A stretch of DNA of 64,000 nt. Origin: an uncultured Clostridia bacterium (lineage in GTDB: Bacteria; Bacillota; Clostridia; TANB77; CAG-508). The position numbers and the translations under genes were made by a program. This document shows, piece by piece, positions 7,577-17,109 of the stretch (positions are counted from its first letter, which is position 1; every line of letters begins with the position of its first letter). The notes under the pieces were generated by a model. The model did no database searches. It was given only the letters and a program-made list of their open reading frames with translations, and was not told the origin of the DNA. The stretch is from assembly GCA_944387405.1 (NCBI GenBank), contig CALXET010000001.1:320969-384968 (forward strand), read 5' to 3'.

Positions 7577-9441
7577 TTAATCTTCTTCAACTTCAAATTG
7601 AGAATTATATAACTTAGAATAAAATCCGCCTTTTTTTAATAATTCATCATGAGTTCCTTGTTCTACTATATCTCCTTCATTCATTACTAAAATAAGATCC
7701 GCATTTTTTATTGTAGATAATCTATGAGCAATTATAAAACTTGTTCTACCTTTCATTAAGTTATCCATTGCAGATTGTATTTGTATTTCAGTTCTTGTAT
7801 CTATAGAACTTGTTGCCTCATCTAATATTAATATTTTAGGATCTGCTAAAATTACTCTTGCTATTGTTAATAATTGTTTTTGACCTGCTGAAACATTACT
7901 TGTTTCCTCATTTAAAACCATATTATAACCATTTGGAAGTGTTTTTATAAAATGATGAATGTGTGCTGCTTTTGCAGCTTCTATTACATCATTATCTGAT
8001 GCGTCTGGTCTTCCATATTTAATATTATCTTTTATTGATCCACTAAATAACCATGTATCTTGAAGTACCATTCCAAATTTTCTACGAATAGTACCTTTTT
8101 TAAATTCTTTTATGTCATATCCATCTATAGTAATCTTTCCACTATTTAAGTCATAAAATCTCATAAGTAATTTTACTATTGTAGTCTTTCCAGCACCTGT
8201 TGGACCTACTATAGCAATTTTTTGTCCATCTTTTACATCTGCTGAAAAATCTTTAATTATGATTCTATCATCAGTATATCCAAATTTAACATGATCAAAT
8301 TTGATATTTCCTTTTAAATCATCTATATTAGCAGGATCTTTTACAGAATCTTTTTCCTCATCTTGCTCTAAAAATTCAAATACTCTTTCTGCTGCTGCAA
8401 CCATTGATTGTAAATTTCCTGATATTTGAGCTATTTGTCCTATTGGCTGAGTGAATTGTTTATTATATTGAATAAATGCCTGAATATCTCCTATTGATAT
8501 TTTTCCTTTTATAGCTAAATATCCACCAAATATTGCAACACATACATATCCAACATTTCCAACAAAATTCATAAGTGGATGCATTAATCCAGATAAGAAT
8601 TGTGATTTCCAAGCAGATTTATATAGTTCATCATTTGCTCTTTTAAATTCTTTTAATGATTTTTCTTCACCATTAAATACTTTTACGATTAAGTGTCCAC
8701 CATATACTTCTTCTACCTGTCCATTAACATGTCCTAAAAAATCTTGTTGCCTTTTAAAATATTTTTGTGATCTACCAACAATAATTTTTAAAATTAAAGC
8801 AGAAAGTGGAAGTATTAATAGTGAAATAATTGTCATTGGAATACTTATTGTAATCATCATTATTAATATTCCGAACTACTGTACATATTGCTGTAATTAT
8901 CTGTGTAACACTTTGATTTAAGTTTTGACTTAATGTATCAATATCATTTGTTATAACAGATAAAACTTCCCCATTTGTATTTTTATCAAAATAATTCATT
9001 GGTAATTTATGAATTTTTCTTGATAAATCATCTCTTAAGTCATATGTTAACTTTTGTGCAACTCCAGTCATTATTATTCCTTGTATAAATGAAAATAATG
9101 CACTAACTACATATAAAGCTAAAACTGTTAATAAAATATTTCCTACAACTCCAAAATCAATGCCACTTGATCCTGCAATCTTAGACATTATACCTTTTGA
9201 TATTTCAGTAGTTGCATTTCCTAATATTTTTGGTCCAACTATTGAAAATATTGTACTTGCTAAAGCAAATAAAAATACTACAAATAATCTAAATTTGTAT
9301 TGTGATAAATGATTTTTTATTAATTTTCCAAGTGTACCTTTAAAATTCTTTGCTTTTTCAACAGCTCCTACACCTCTACCTCTTCCTAATGGTCCGTCTT
9401 CTAGGAGGCATTTGAACTGTTTTTCCACTATTATTTTCCAT
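7577..9441 (-). CDS. ABC exporter subunit B, read through two CGG +1 frameshifts, about 620 aa
   Basis: This is a half-size multidrug-type exporter: six membrane helices, then an ATPase domain with Walker A G-P-T-G-A-G-K-T-T, a signature reading V-S-A-G-Q, Walker B I-L-I-L-D-E-A-T-S and the His of A-H-R-L-S-T-I. The true start is the ATG at 9441, which shares a base with the stop of the upstream subunit (TAATG). From there codon 16 is CGG (9396-9394). A +1 move gives P-P-R-R-G-P-L-G-R-G-R-G and continues correctly. A second CGG (8873-8871) splits the membrane domain between T-V-V and G-I-L-I-M-M, again restored by +1. With both shifts the protein has normal length and organisation. The partner is the gene at 9441-11714. 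Confidence 0.85.
8871..8873 (-). other. CGG +1 frameshift site, second in the ABC subunit
   Basis: The first frame is GTT CGG AAT and soon reaches stop codons. GTT-C-GGA-ATA continues the membrane domain without loss of any residue. Confidence 0.85.
9394..9396 (-). other. CGG +1 frameshift site, first in the ABC subunit
   Basis: The first frame from the coupled ATG is AGA CGG ACC and stops six codons later. AGA-C-GGA-CCA joins the frame of the whole exporter. Confidence 0.85.
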
Positions 9442-11714
9442 TATTCTAATTCCTCCTTTGACAATTGTGATGTAGCTATTTGAACATAAGTATCACAGCT
9501 CTTCATGAGTTCTTCATGAGTACCTTTTCCTACAATTTTTCCTTCTTCTAAAACTATTATCTGATCTGCATTTAAAATTGTACTTATTCTTTGAGCTACT
9601 ATGATTACTGTCTTATCTTTAGTTTTCTTTCTTAATTCTTCTCTTAGTTTTGCATCTGTTTTAAAATCAAGTGCAGAAAAACTATCATCAAATACAAATA
9701 TCTCTGGATCTGATGCTATAGCTCTTGCAATAGATAATCTCTGTTTTTGACCACCAGATACGTTGTTTCCTCCTTGAGATATTTCTGAATTATATTTATT
9801 TTCCTTTTTATCTATAAATTCTGTAGCTTGAGCAATTTCTGCAGCTTCGCACATTCTGTCATCACTCATATTTTCATCAGAATATTTAATATTTGATTCT
9901 ATTGTACCTGAGAAAAGAATTCCCTTTTGAGGAACAAATCCAATTCTATCCCTTAAATCTTTTTGCTTAACATCTTTTACATTTACACCATCTATTATTA
10001 ATTCTCCACCTGTAACATCGTAAAATCTTGGTATTAAATTTACTATTGTAGATTTACCACTACCAGTACTTCCAATAATTGCTGTTGTCTTCCCAGGTTC
10101 TGCTACAAAATTAATATCTTCTAATATTTCAGTATCAGCATCTGGATATCTAAATGATACATTTCTAAATTCAACTAAACCTTTTTTATTCTCGTCAAAT
10201 GGAATAGTTTCTTCTTTATCTTTAATACTAGATTCTGTTTCTAATACTTCATTTATACGATTAGCAGATACAGAAGCTCTTGGAAGAATTATAGAAATAA
10301 TTGATATCATTAAAAAGCTCATTACAACTTGCATTGTATATTGAATAAATGACATCATATCTCCAACTTGCATTATACCTTGATCTACATTATGAGAACC
10401 AACCCAAATTATTAAAATACTTACTCCATTCATAATAAACATAAGTGCTGGTAGCATTATGCTCATTGTTCTATTTACAAAAAGATTTGTTTTCATAAGT
10501 CTTTTATTTGCATCATCAAATCTCTTTATTTCAGTATTTTCTTTGTTAAATGCTCTAATTACAGGAAGTCCATTTAATATTTCCCTTGAAACTAAATTAA
10601 TTTTATCTATTAATTCTTGTAATTTCTTAAATTTAGGCATTGCAACAATAAATAATGTAAGTATTACTGCAGTTATACAAACAAGTGCAAGTCCAATAAT
10701 CCATGCCATTGAAGTATTACTCTTTGTCATAATTCTTATAAATGCTCCTATACCAATGATTGGTGAATATACAACAACTCTAAATAATACAGTAACTAAA
10801 TTTTGGATTTGTTGAATATCGTTTGTGCTTCTAGTTATAAGTGAAGCTGTTGAAAATTCTCTAAATTCTTTAATAGAAAAATCCATAACTTTTGTAAATA
10901 TCTTTTCTCTTAAAACTTGACCTAATCTTGCAGCAACTTTAGAAGATAAAAGCATTATCGTTACAGCAGCAGCCATACTGATTAATGCAACACCTAGCAT
11001 CTGAAGTCCTGTTTTTGTAAGATATGTTATCTGATATTTCTCCATATCTATTCTACATGCTTCATACTCAGCTTTAGTCACAGTGATTGCTGCTTGACTT
11101 AACATATTACCTACTTTTTTATCTATTTCTGAATTAATTTTATCTATAATTTCTGAAGATGTCTCTTCTGGTAAAATACTTAGAATATTATAAATACTTA
11201 AATCTGTAATATTTTTATCCTTTATTTCATTAATAACTATATCGACTAATTCTTTGTTTTCTTTAGTAATTTCGTCTGTCATTTCATCTGTTAATTGATT
11301 ACTATCTATAAATGATACTATAACTAAAGGTCTTGCCATTAAATTATTTAAAGATTCAAGTGTGTCATTATTTAAATCATCTTTTAAAACATACAAGTTT
11401 TGATTTTCAAGTTCTGGATACTCTTTTAAATACTCATCATATCCTTCTTTAGATTTATCATCTTTTTTAATTAGTTCATAATTTCTTAATATCTCTTCAT
11501 CGTCCTTTGTTACAATTAAAAGTTTATCCATCTGAGATTCTCTTATTACTTCTGGTGCCACATTTTCTATACCACTAGATTGGATTCCTGTATTTACTAT
11601 CTTAGATGTATATTCAGGAAGTCTTAAATCAGCCATTGCCTGTACTATGAGAAGTAAAATTATTACTAAAATCATAACAAACGATTTTTTTAAGTTTTTA
11701 AATATTTTTAACAT
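9441..11714 (-). CDS. ABC exporter subunit A, 757 aa
   Basis: This is the partner of the next gene, which overlaps its stop. Membrane helix 1 (about residues 10-29) is followed by a roughly 200-residue extracytoplasmic helical insert before helix 2. This large insert is known from one subunit of some Firmicute heterodimeric exporters. The ATPase domain has Walker A G-S-T-G-S-G-K-S-T and signature V-S-G-G-Q-K-Q-R. The Walker B ends F-D-D, so the catalytic Glu is Asp, and the H-loop His is Gln (V-A-Q-R-I-S-T). One degenerate catalytic site is the usual state of heterodimers such as TM287/288 and BmrCD. Drug or lipid export is inferred; a TetR regulator lies directly upstream. Confidence 0.9.
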   Translation of the reverse strand: MLKIFKNLKKSFVMILVIILLLIVQAMADLRLPEYTSKIVNTGIQSSGIENVAPEVIRESQMDKLLIVTKDDEEILRNYELIKKDDKSKEGYDEYLKEYPELENQNLYVLKDDLNNDTLESLNNLMARPLVIVSFIDSNQLTDEMTDEITKENKELVDIVINEIKDKNITDLSIYNILSILPEETSSEIIDKINSEIDKKVGNMLSQAAITVTKAEYEACRIDMEKYQITYLTKTGLQMLGVALISMAAAVTIMLLSSKVAARLGQVLREKIFTKVMDFSIKEFREFSTASLITRSTNDIQQIQNLVTVLFRVVVYSPIIGIGAFIRIMTKSNTSMAWIIGLALVCITAVILTLFIVAMPKFKKLQELIDKINLVSREILNGLPVIRAFNKENTEIKRFDDANKRLMKTNLFVNRTMSIMLPALMFIMNGVSILIIWVGSHNVDQGIMQVGDMMSFIQYTMQVVMSFLMISIISIILPRASVSANRINEVLETESSIKDKEETIPFDENKKGLVEFRNVSFRYPDADTEILEDINFVAEPGKTTAIIGSTGSGKSTIVNLIPRFYDVTGGELIIDGVNVKDVKQKDLRDRIGFVPQKGILFSGTIESNIKYSDENMSDDRMCEAAEIAQATEFIDKKENKYNSEISQGGNNVSGGQKQRLSIARAIASDPEIFVFDDSFSALDFKTDAKLREELRKKTKDKTVIIVAQRISTILNADQIIVLEEGKIVGKGTHEELMKSCDTYVQIATSQLSKEELE

Positions 11715-11738
11715 ACATTTTCTCCTTCTTAAGTAATA

Positions 11739-12339
11739 TTATTTATTTTCCATTACCCCAAACTTAATAAATTCTAGTCTTTTTAAAAACTTCTCTCTTT
11801 CTTTTTTCTTATTTTTATTAGTTTTTGAATACATTATACTTTTAAAAGTTATATCAATTAGCATTTTAAGTATTATTTCAACTTCTTCTTCATTTTTTGC
11901 TCTTAAATTATCTCTTTTAATTGAATTAAAAATCATTTTAAAATCAATCAAATTATTTTCTAATACTCTTTTTTCTTTACTTTGCATTATATTATTAAAT
12001 ATCTTTCTAAAAATAATCATGTCTTCATCTTTTTCAATTTTTTTAGTCATCTTGTCATATAAAAAAATGCAAAGCTCAAATATATCTCCATCTGACTTTT
12101 TTAATAAATCTAAAATCTCTTTATTTTTAGATTCTGTATCTTGAATTATTATATATTTTAGCAAATCTTCTTTGCTTTCAAAATACTGATAAAAACTTCC
12201 TCTAGATATACCGAGCATCTTCAGAAATATTTTTGATTGATGTTAAATCAAAAGTAGTAGCAGCAAACTCTTTCTTTCCTGCTTCTATAATTTTTTCTTT
12301 CTTTTCGTCTGATAAACCAAAAAAAGTATCTGTAGGCAT
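11739..12339 (-). CDS. TetR-family repressor read through a CGG +1 frameshift, 199 aa
   Basis: The ATG at 12339 has an AAGGAG ribosome site and opens M-P-T-D-T-F-F-G-L. Codon 43 is CGG (12213-12211), and the frame stops two codons later at TAG. Shifting +1 at this codon (GAT-GCT-[C]-GGT-ATA) gives N-I-S-E-D-A-G-I-S-R-G-S-F-Y-Q-Y-F. That is the textbook TetR recognition helix, with correct spacing from the start. The repaired 199-residue length is normal for the family. It is transcribed toward the ABC exporter genes and two palindromes overlap its promoter, so autoregulation and control of exporter expression are likely. Confidence 0.9.
12211..12213 (-). other. CGG +1 frameshift site in the TetR gene
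   Basis: GCT CGG TAT ATC TAG in the first frame becomes GCT-C-GGT-ATA-TCT-AGA. This restores the A-G-I-S-R turn of the helix-turn-helix, which makes it the clearest of the six sites. Confidence 0.92.
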
Positions 12340-12365
12340 ATTCTTCTCCTTTCTTTAAAACATAA

Positions 12366-12410
12366 ATGACACTGCGTCATAATTATATATGACACAGTGT
12401 CATTTGTCAA
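12366..12410 (-). promoter_or_regulatory. TetR/ABC operon promoter with two operator palindromes
   Basis: On the minus strand TTGACA (12410-12405) and TATAAT (12387-12382) are 17 bp apart. A perfect-arm palindrome ATGACACAGTGTCAT (12389-12403) fills the spacer. A near copy, ATGACACTGCGTCAT (12366-12380), lies just below the -10. Both have the form of TetR-family operators and would block RNA polymerase directly. Confidence 0.85.
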
Positions 12411-12460
12411 TATCTTTATAAATACTTTACTTTACTAATTTATTTTTTATTATATTTAGA

Positions 12461-13657
12461 TTATTGAAATTTCGAAATATCACTTATTTTTACTGCAAAA
12501 TAAGGAGTATCTTTATCATCTTCTACTAAAAACATTACAAAAGAATCATCTAAATATAAATGTTTTGGAGTTTTTGGTTCTTCTATAGCAGATGTTATAT
12601 CTGCTGATATCGCAGCTTCACTTTTTAATTTACCACCTTTTTTATTTAATTCAAGCTCAATAGTTTGAACCATTTGATTTATACTTCCAGTACTACCATT
12701 TTCAGTAGTAAAACTTTTTCCGGCAAATTCGTCATAAGTTTCTTTTAAATCAAACTTTAAATTTGGCATTTTAAAATCATCTATATCTTCTAGTATTCTC
12801 ATTCCTGAATACTGTTTGTTTTTATTATTTATATTATCATAAATCTCTTTAAAATTCTTTCCTTCTGGGTTATTACAAAGAATTATATCTTCTCCTTCTT
12901 TTGTCTTTAAAGACACTGCAAAATCTTCATCATTATTATAATATAATATTCTTATTTGCTCTCTTACTCTTTCGTCTGTACTTGTTGTTACTCCAAAATA
13001 TTTAACATCTTTATATTTTCCATTTTCAAATATCCCATCATCTAAATCTTCAAATACATATTCGAAATTAAATACTTTCTTAAGAATTGCATAAAAGAAA
13101 TAAGTACTTCCTGCTTCTTTCTCTGTGTCATACCACTGAAAATCATCTAAAATATCACTTGTCTCATCAAATTTATCTTTTAAATTTTTCTCAATTTTCT
13201 CTTTAAGTTTCTTTGTTTGTAGTCCATATGTCTGATAATAATCATCTTCTGAAACATTTTCTTTTGTAAAGTCTTTTTTGTTTAAATTTGTTGCCATTGT
13301 AATTTCTGGATCAAATATTAGCTCTCCACCTGATTTTTCCATTAAATCATTCCATGCAAGCTGAAGAGTTCCACACCAAGCTGCATTTCCTAAAATTTCA
13401 TCATTCATAGTAGGAACAACTTTTATCTCTCCATCATCTACTAGTTCTTTCTCTTCTTTAGGCTCTTCTGTTTTATTTTCTTCTGCTGCTGGCTCAGAAG
13501 CATTATTTTGAACTTTACTTACTGGATTTTCTTCATCTATCTTGTGATAAATAAGTCTTTGTATAAAAATAGCTAGCAGGATAAAAGCAATAACTATTAA
13601 TATAGTAATTAATCTCTTTTTTAGTTTACTCATTTTCTCTTTTTTTCTATTTTTCAT
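12461..13657 (-). CDS. Membrane-anchored extracytoplasmic protein, serpin-like C-terminus, 398 aa
   Basis: A charged start and one membrane helix (about residues 14-34) are followed by an acidic linker and a large exported domain. The domain begins around residue 80 with N-A-A-W-C-G-T-L-Q-L-A-W-N-D. The last hundred residues (M-P-N-L-K-F-D-L-K near the middle, and L-Y-L-D-D-S-F-V-M-F-L-V-E at the end) resemble the C-terminal strands of serpins. A typical reactive loop is not obvious. This could be a serpin-fold protease inhibitor or an unrelated surface protein. Confidence 0.55.
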   Translation of the reverse strand: MKNRKKEKMSKLKKRLITILIVIAFILLAIFIQRLIYHKIDEENPVSKVQNNASEPAAEENKTEEPKEEKELVDDGEIKVVPTMNDEILGNAAWCGTLQLAWNDLMEKSGGELIFDPEITMATNLNKKDFTKENVSEDDYYQTYGLQTKKLKEKIEKNLKDKFDETSDILDDFQWYDTEKEAGSTYFFYAILKKVFNFEYVFEDLDDGIFENGKYKDVKYFGVTTSTDERVREQIRILYYNNDEDFAVSLKTKEGEDIILCNNPEGKNFKEIYDNINNKNKQYSGMRILEDIDDFKMPNLKFDLKETYDEFAGKSFTTENGSTGSINQMVQTIELELNKKGGKLKSEAAISADITSAIEEPKTPKHLYLDDSFVMFLVEDDKDTPYFAVKISDISKFQ

Positions 13658-13818
13658 TTTATTTCTCCTTTTCTAAAAATAGTATTTTTAAAAAATAAAA
13701 TGTAAATACTTATTTTCTACTTATATAATTATATCTATAACAAACTTATAAAGTAAAGTTTTTTATAAAAAAACTAAAAATAAAGATAAAAAACAAGAAT
13801 AAAAGTAAAAATAAAAAA

Positions 13819-13858
13819 ACTATTTAAAGAATTGTTTATCTTTAAATAGTCTTATTTT
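13819..13858 (-). terminator. Terminator of rny
   Basis: ACTATTTAAAGA (13819-13830) pairs with TCTTTAAATAGT (13839-13850). A T run and then a U-rich low-complexity tract follow on the minus strand. Confidence 0.85.
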
Positions 13859-13864
13859 TATTCA

Positions 13865-15412
13865 TTATTTAGCATATTCGATTGCTCTTGTCTCTCTTAT
13901 TACATTTACTTTAATCTGTCCTGGATATTCCATTTCATTTTCTATTCTCTTTGAAACTTCTCTTGCCATGATTACCATTTCAGCATCTGAAATCTTATCT
14001 GGCTGTACGATTAATCTAACTTCTCTACCGGCTTGGATAGCAAAAGATTTTTCAACTCCATCAAAAGAATCTGCAATTTCTTCTAGTTTTTCAAGTCTCT
14101 TAATGTATGTTTCAAGAGTTTCTCTTCTAGCACCAGGTCTTGATGCTGATATTGCATCTGCAGCTTGTACTAATACAGCTTCTAAACTTTGTGGTTCTAC
14201 ATCACCATGGTGTGCTTCTACTGCATTTATAATAATATCACTTTCTTTATATTTTTTAAGTACATCTACACCAATTTCAACATGAGTTCCTTCCATATCA
14301 TGATCTAAAGCTTTTCCTATATCATGTAATAATCCAGCTCTTCTTGCAATCTTTGGATTCAAACCTAATTCTTCTGCCATAATTCTAGCTAAATTTGATA
14401 CTTCAATAGAATGATTTAAAACATTTTGTCCATAACTTGTTCTATATTTTAATTTTCCGATTAATTTTATTATATCGTCTGGAAGTCCATTTACTCCAGT
14501 TTCTAATACTGCTCTTTCTCCTTCTTCCTTAATAGTCTCTGCTAATTCCTCTTTAGCTTTTTCGACCATTTCTTCGATTTTTGCTGGATGAATTCTTCCA
14601 TCATCAATTAATTTCTCAAGAGCAATTCTTGCAACTTCTCTTCTTAATGGATCAAATCCTGAAATAATTACTGCTTCAGGAGTATCATCAATTATTAAAT
14701 CAATTCCAGTTAATGTTTCTAATGCTTTTATATTTCTACCTTCTCTTCCTATAATTCTACCTTTCATATCATCATTTGGAAGTGCTACAACAGATACTGT
14801 TGTTTCAGAAGTATGATCTGCTGCACATTTTTGAACAGCATAAGAAATAATTTCTCTAGCATTTTTATTTGCATCTTCTTTAGCTTTGTTTTCTAAATCT
14901 CTAATTAGATTTGCTTTTTCATTAACAATTTCAGATTCAACTTCTTTTAAAAGTTGTTTTTTTGCTTCATCAGTTGATAATCCAGAAATAGCTTCTAATT
15001 TTTCTCTTTGTTCTGAGATTTTTTTATCTAATTCACTATTTTTTTGCTCTACCTCTTCTTCTTTAAGTTGTAGATTTTTCTCCTTATCTTCTAATGATTG
15101 AAATCTTCTGTCTAAATTCTCTTCTTTTTGAACTAATCTTTTTTCTTGCGATTTAACTTCGTCTCTTCTCTCCTTAATCTCTTGATCTACGTCATTTCTT
15201 AATTTTAGTATCTCTTCCTTTGCTTTGAAAATTTCTTCCCTTTTTGTATTTTCTGCTTCTATTTTCATAGATTCTAAAAGTCTTTTAGCTTCTTTTTCAG
15301 CACTTTGAATTTTTGCTTCAGCAATTCTTTTTCTAAGATATATTCCAAGTGGTATAAATATTGCTGCTGAGATTAAAAGAGTGATTACAACGATTAGTAT
15401 GCTATTTTCCAT
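13865..15412 (-). CDS. rny: Ribonuclease Y, 515 aa
   Basis: The order is N-terminal membrane helix (about residues 5-25), long charged coiled coil (to about 190), KH domain with [11 protein letters not shown] (about 220), and HD domain with H-D-I-G-K-A (about 370) and H-H-G-D-V-E-P. This is the standard layout of the membrane-bound endoribonuclease that starts mRNA decay in Firmicutes. Length matches the family (about 520). It has no CGG codon, as expected for a resident gene here. Confidence 0.97.
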   Translation of the reverse strand: MENSILIVVITLLISAAIFIPLGIYLRKRIAEAKIQSAEKEAKRLLESMKIEAENTKREEIFKAKEEILKLRNDVDQEIKERRDEVKSQEKRLVQKEENLDRRFQSLEDKEKNLQLKEEEVEQKNSELDKKISEQREKLEAISGLSTDEAKKQLLKEVESEIVNEKANLIRDLENKAKEDANKNAREIISYAVQKCAADHTSETTVSVVALPNDDMKGRIIGREGRNIKALETLTGIDLIIDDTPEAVIISGFDPLRREVARIALEKLIDDGRIHPAKIEEMVEKAKEELAETIKEEGERAVLETGVNGLPDDIIKLIGKLKYRTSYGQNVLNHSIEVSNLARIMAEELGLNPKIARRAGLLHDIGKALDHDMEGTHVEIGVDVLKKYKESDIIINAVEAHHGDVEPQSLEAVLVQAADAISASRPGARRETLETYIKRLEKLEEIADSFDGVEKSFAIQAGREVRLIVQPDKISDAEMVIMAREVSKRIENEMEYPGQIKVNVIRETRAIEYAK

Positions 15413-15559
15413 TGTTAATCTCCCTCTTTCTTATTTATTTTTCAATGTTCATTAAATATATAAATTATTTTTATATTTTAACTTTCCTACTCTATTTTAT
15501 ATGTATTATTGTAAACTGTCAAGTTATTTATTATTCATTTTTCCTTTAAGACAATAAAA

Positions 15560-15600
15560 AAGCAAAAAAATAAAGTGAACTAAAAGCTCACTTTATTTTT
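15560..15600 (-). terminator. Terminator of the VWA gene
   Basis: AAAGTGA (15572-15578) pairs with TCACTTT (15588-15594), with a T run on the minus strand. Confidence 0.8.
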
Positions 15601-15601
15601 C

Positions 15602-16945
15602 CTATTTATCACCACTTGTAGTATTTTGCACAGGTCTTTCTTCAATTATTGTATAATTATCGCTTAATGTTCCATCTTCATTTACTGTATATGCTCTATT
15701 TGAATCTTCAAACCATACTTGTATACCCTCTGCATAAATTACTTCATCAATGGCCTCTTTAATATTTGAAATAAGTTCCTCAGCATCCATGTTCTGATTT
15801 ACCCAAGAACCATTTGCATAACTTGTTTCATATGGATATGGGAAATTTCTTACAGAACCTGTTAAATATTCATATAAATCTCCTGCTGTTCCTCTATCAC
15901 TTCTACAATCATTTATATTTTCTTCTGTTGGATTTAAAACCGCTCTTATAAACTTAGAATCAATACCCATACAAATTGTATAAAAATATGTTGAGTCATC
16001 ATATTTTTCATTTAATTTTTCTTTATAATATTGAGCTGTCATAACATTATAATAACCTAATTTAGCACTAGTACTACTTCCTGAACCAGTATTATAATCT
16101 CCTGTATAAACATTATCATAATCTGTATCACCATATGTTGGCTCACCATCAGTAATCATTATTATTACTGGTATATTTGATTCATATCCAGCATTTGAAC
16201 CAGTATCTTTACTACTTAACACATCATATGCGCTTTTTACTCCAGCTTGAGTATATGTTCCACCTGTTACAGAAGTATTCCATCCTCTGCCAATATTACA
16301 AGTTAACTTTCCTGAACTACCACTCCATCCACTATATGAAAGTGAATATTTAAAATACTCATCTTCTTGATTTTCTTTCTTTAGTGGTGTTAATTGAGTT
16401 CTAACTGATGAAGAACTTGAAAAAGTTACAACAGAAACTCTATTTTTTTCATTCTGTGCTAAAGTTTTAACTGATTCATTTAAAGCATTAACAACTGCAT
16501 ACATTCTAGATCTTGATGCACTAGTAGCATCTCTATCTGAATCTGTTCTGTAATTCATACTACCAGATATATCTATTATAAATACTACATCCATTGCTTT
16601 TGTTTTTTCTGATACATTAATTGTTCCACCATTTGTACTTGTAACTACAGTTTTTCCTTCTCCTACTATATCATCTAAAGAAGCTTGAAGTCCTTCTACT
16701 GTGATACCTCCTGCTCTTCCGTCTAAATAATCTCCTGATTTAGCATCTTTAATTGCAATTTCTAGCTGTTCTCTTTCTTCTGCCACATTAGTAGAACTTT
16801 CGGTAGAATTTATGAATGATAATAATCCCCCATTTCCTAGCATATAATTAATGCCAATTCCTGCTAGAATAAGTAAAACAATTATAGTAACAATTAAAGT
16901 AATTAAAGCAATTCCTTTTTTATCTTTAAAATTAGTTTTTCTCAC
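15602..16945 (-). CDS. VWA-domain protein with a prepilin-like N-terminus, 447 aa
   Basis: Residues 9-36 (K-K-G-I-A-L-I-T-L-I-V-T...) look like the class III signal and hydrophobic helix of type IV pilins and pseudopilins. They are followed by a pilin-like stalk (E-E-R-E-Q-L-E-I-A-I-K-D-A). A von Willebrand A domain starts near residue 118, with the metal-binding D-I-S-G-S at 125-129 and a downstream T-D-G-E-P-T-Y-G-D. VWA proteins bind ligands through this metal site. The fusion suggests a pilus-tip or surface adhesin, but no pilus assembly genes are seen nearby. Confidence 0.8.
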   Translation of the reverse strand: MRKTNFKDKKGIALITLIVTIIVLLILAGIGINYMLGNGGLLSFINSTESSTNVAEEREQLEIAIKDAKSGDYLDGRAGGITVEGLQASLDDIVGEGKTVVTSTNGGTINVSEKTKAMDVVFIIDISGSMNYRTDSDRDATSASRSRMYAVVNALNESVKTLAQNEKNRVSVVTFSSSSSVRTQLTPLKKENQEDEYFKYSLSYSGWSGSSGKLTCNIGRGWNTSVTGGTYTQAGVKSAYDVLSSKDTGSNAGYESNIPVIIMITDGEPTYGDTDYDNVYTGDYNTGSGSSTSAKLGYYNVMTAQYYKEKLNEKYDDSTYFYTICMGIDSKFIRAVLNPTEENINDCRSDRGTAGDLYEYLTGSVRNFPYPYETSYANGSWVNQNMDAEELISNIKEAIDEVIYAEGIQVWFEDSNRAYTVNEDGTLSDNYTIIEERPVQNTTSGDK

Positions 16946-16989
16946 TTTTATTCTCCTTTGTATTAAAATATATATTTTTCTTCCTTATT

Positions 16990-17080
16990 TTAATCTAAAA
17001 TAATTTTTAAATCAATAATTTTATGAGTTTGTTTTTAATTTTTTTATTATTTTATATTACTTTGAATTATTTTAGATTAA
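16990..17080. repeat. 16-bp perfect inverted repeat in the VWA/asnB divergent region
   Basis: TTAATCTAAAATAATT (16990-17005) and its exact complement (17065-17080) flank 59 AT-rich bases between the two divergent genes. It could be a binding site pair for a shared regulator or a leader stem of asnB. Confidence 0.7.
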
Positions 17081-17109
17081 GTTTCATATAATTTCTTAGG
17101 AGGTTATTT

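Noticed and set aside
16946..17109. T-box riboswitch before asnB
   Set aside because: I looked for the conserved T-box and specifier-loop elements and saw none; only the inverted repeat is present.
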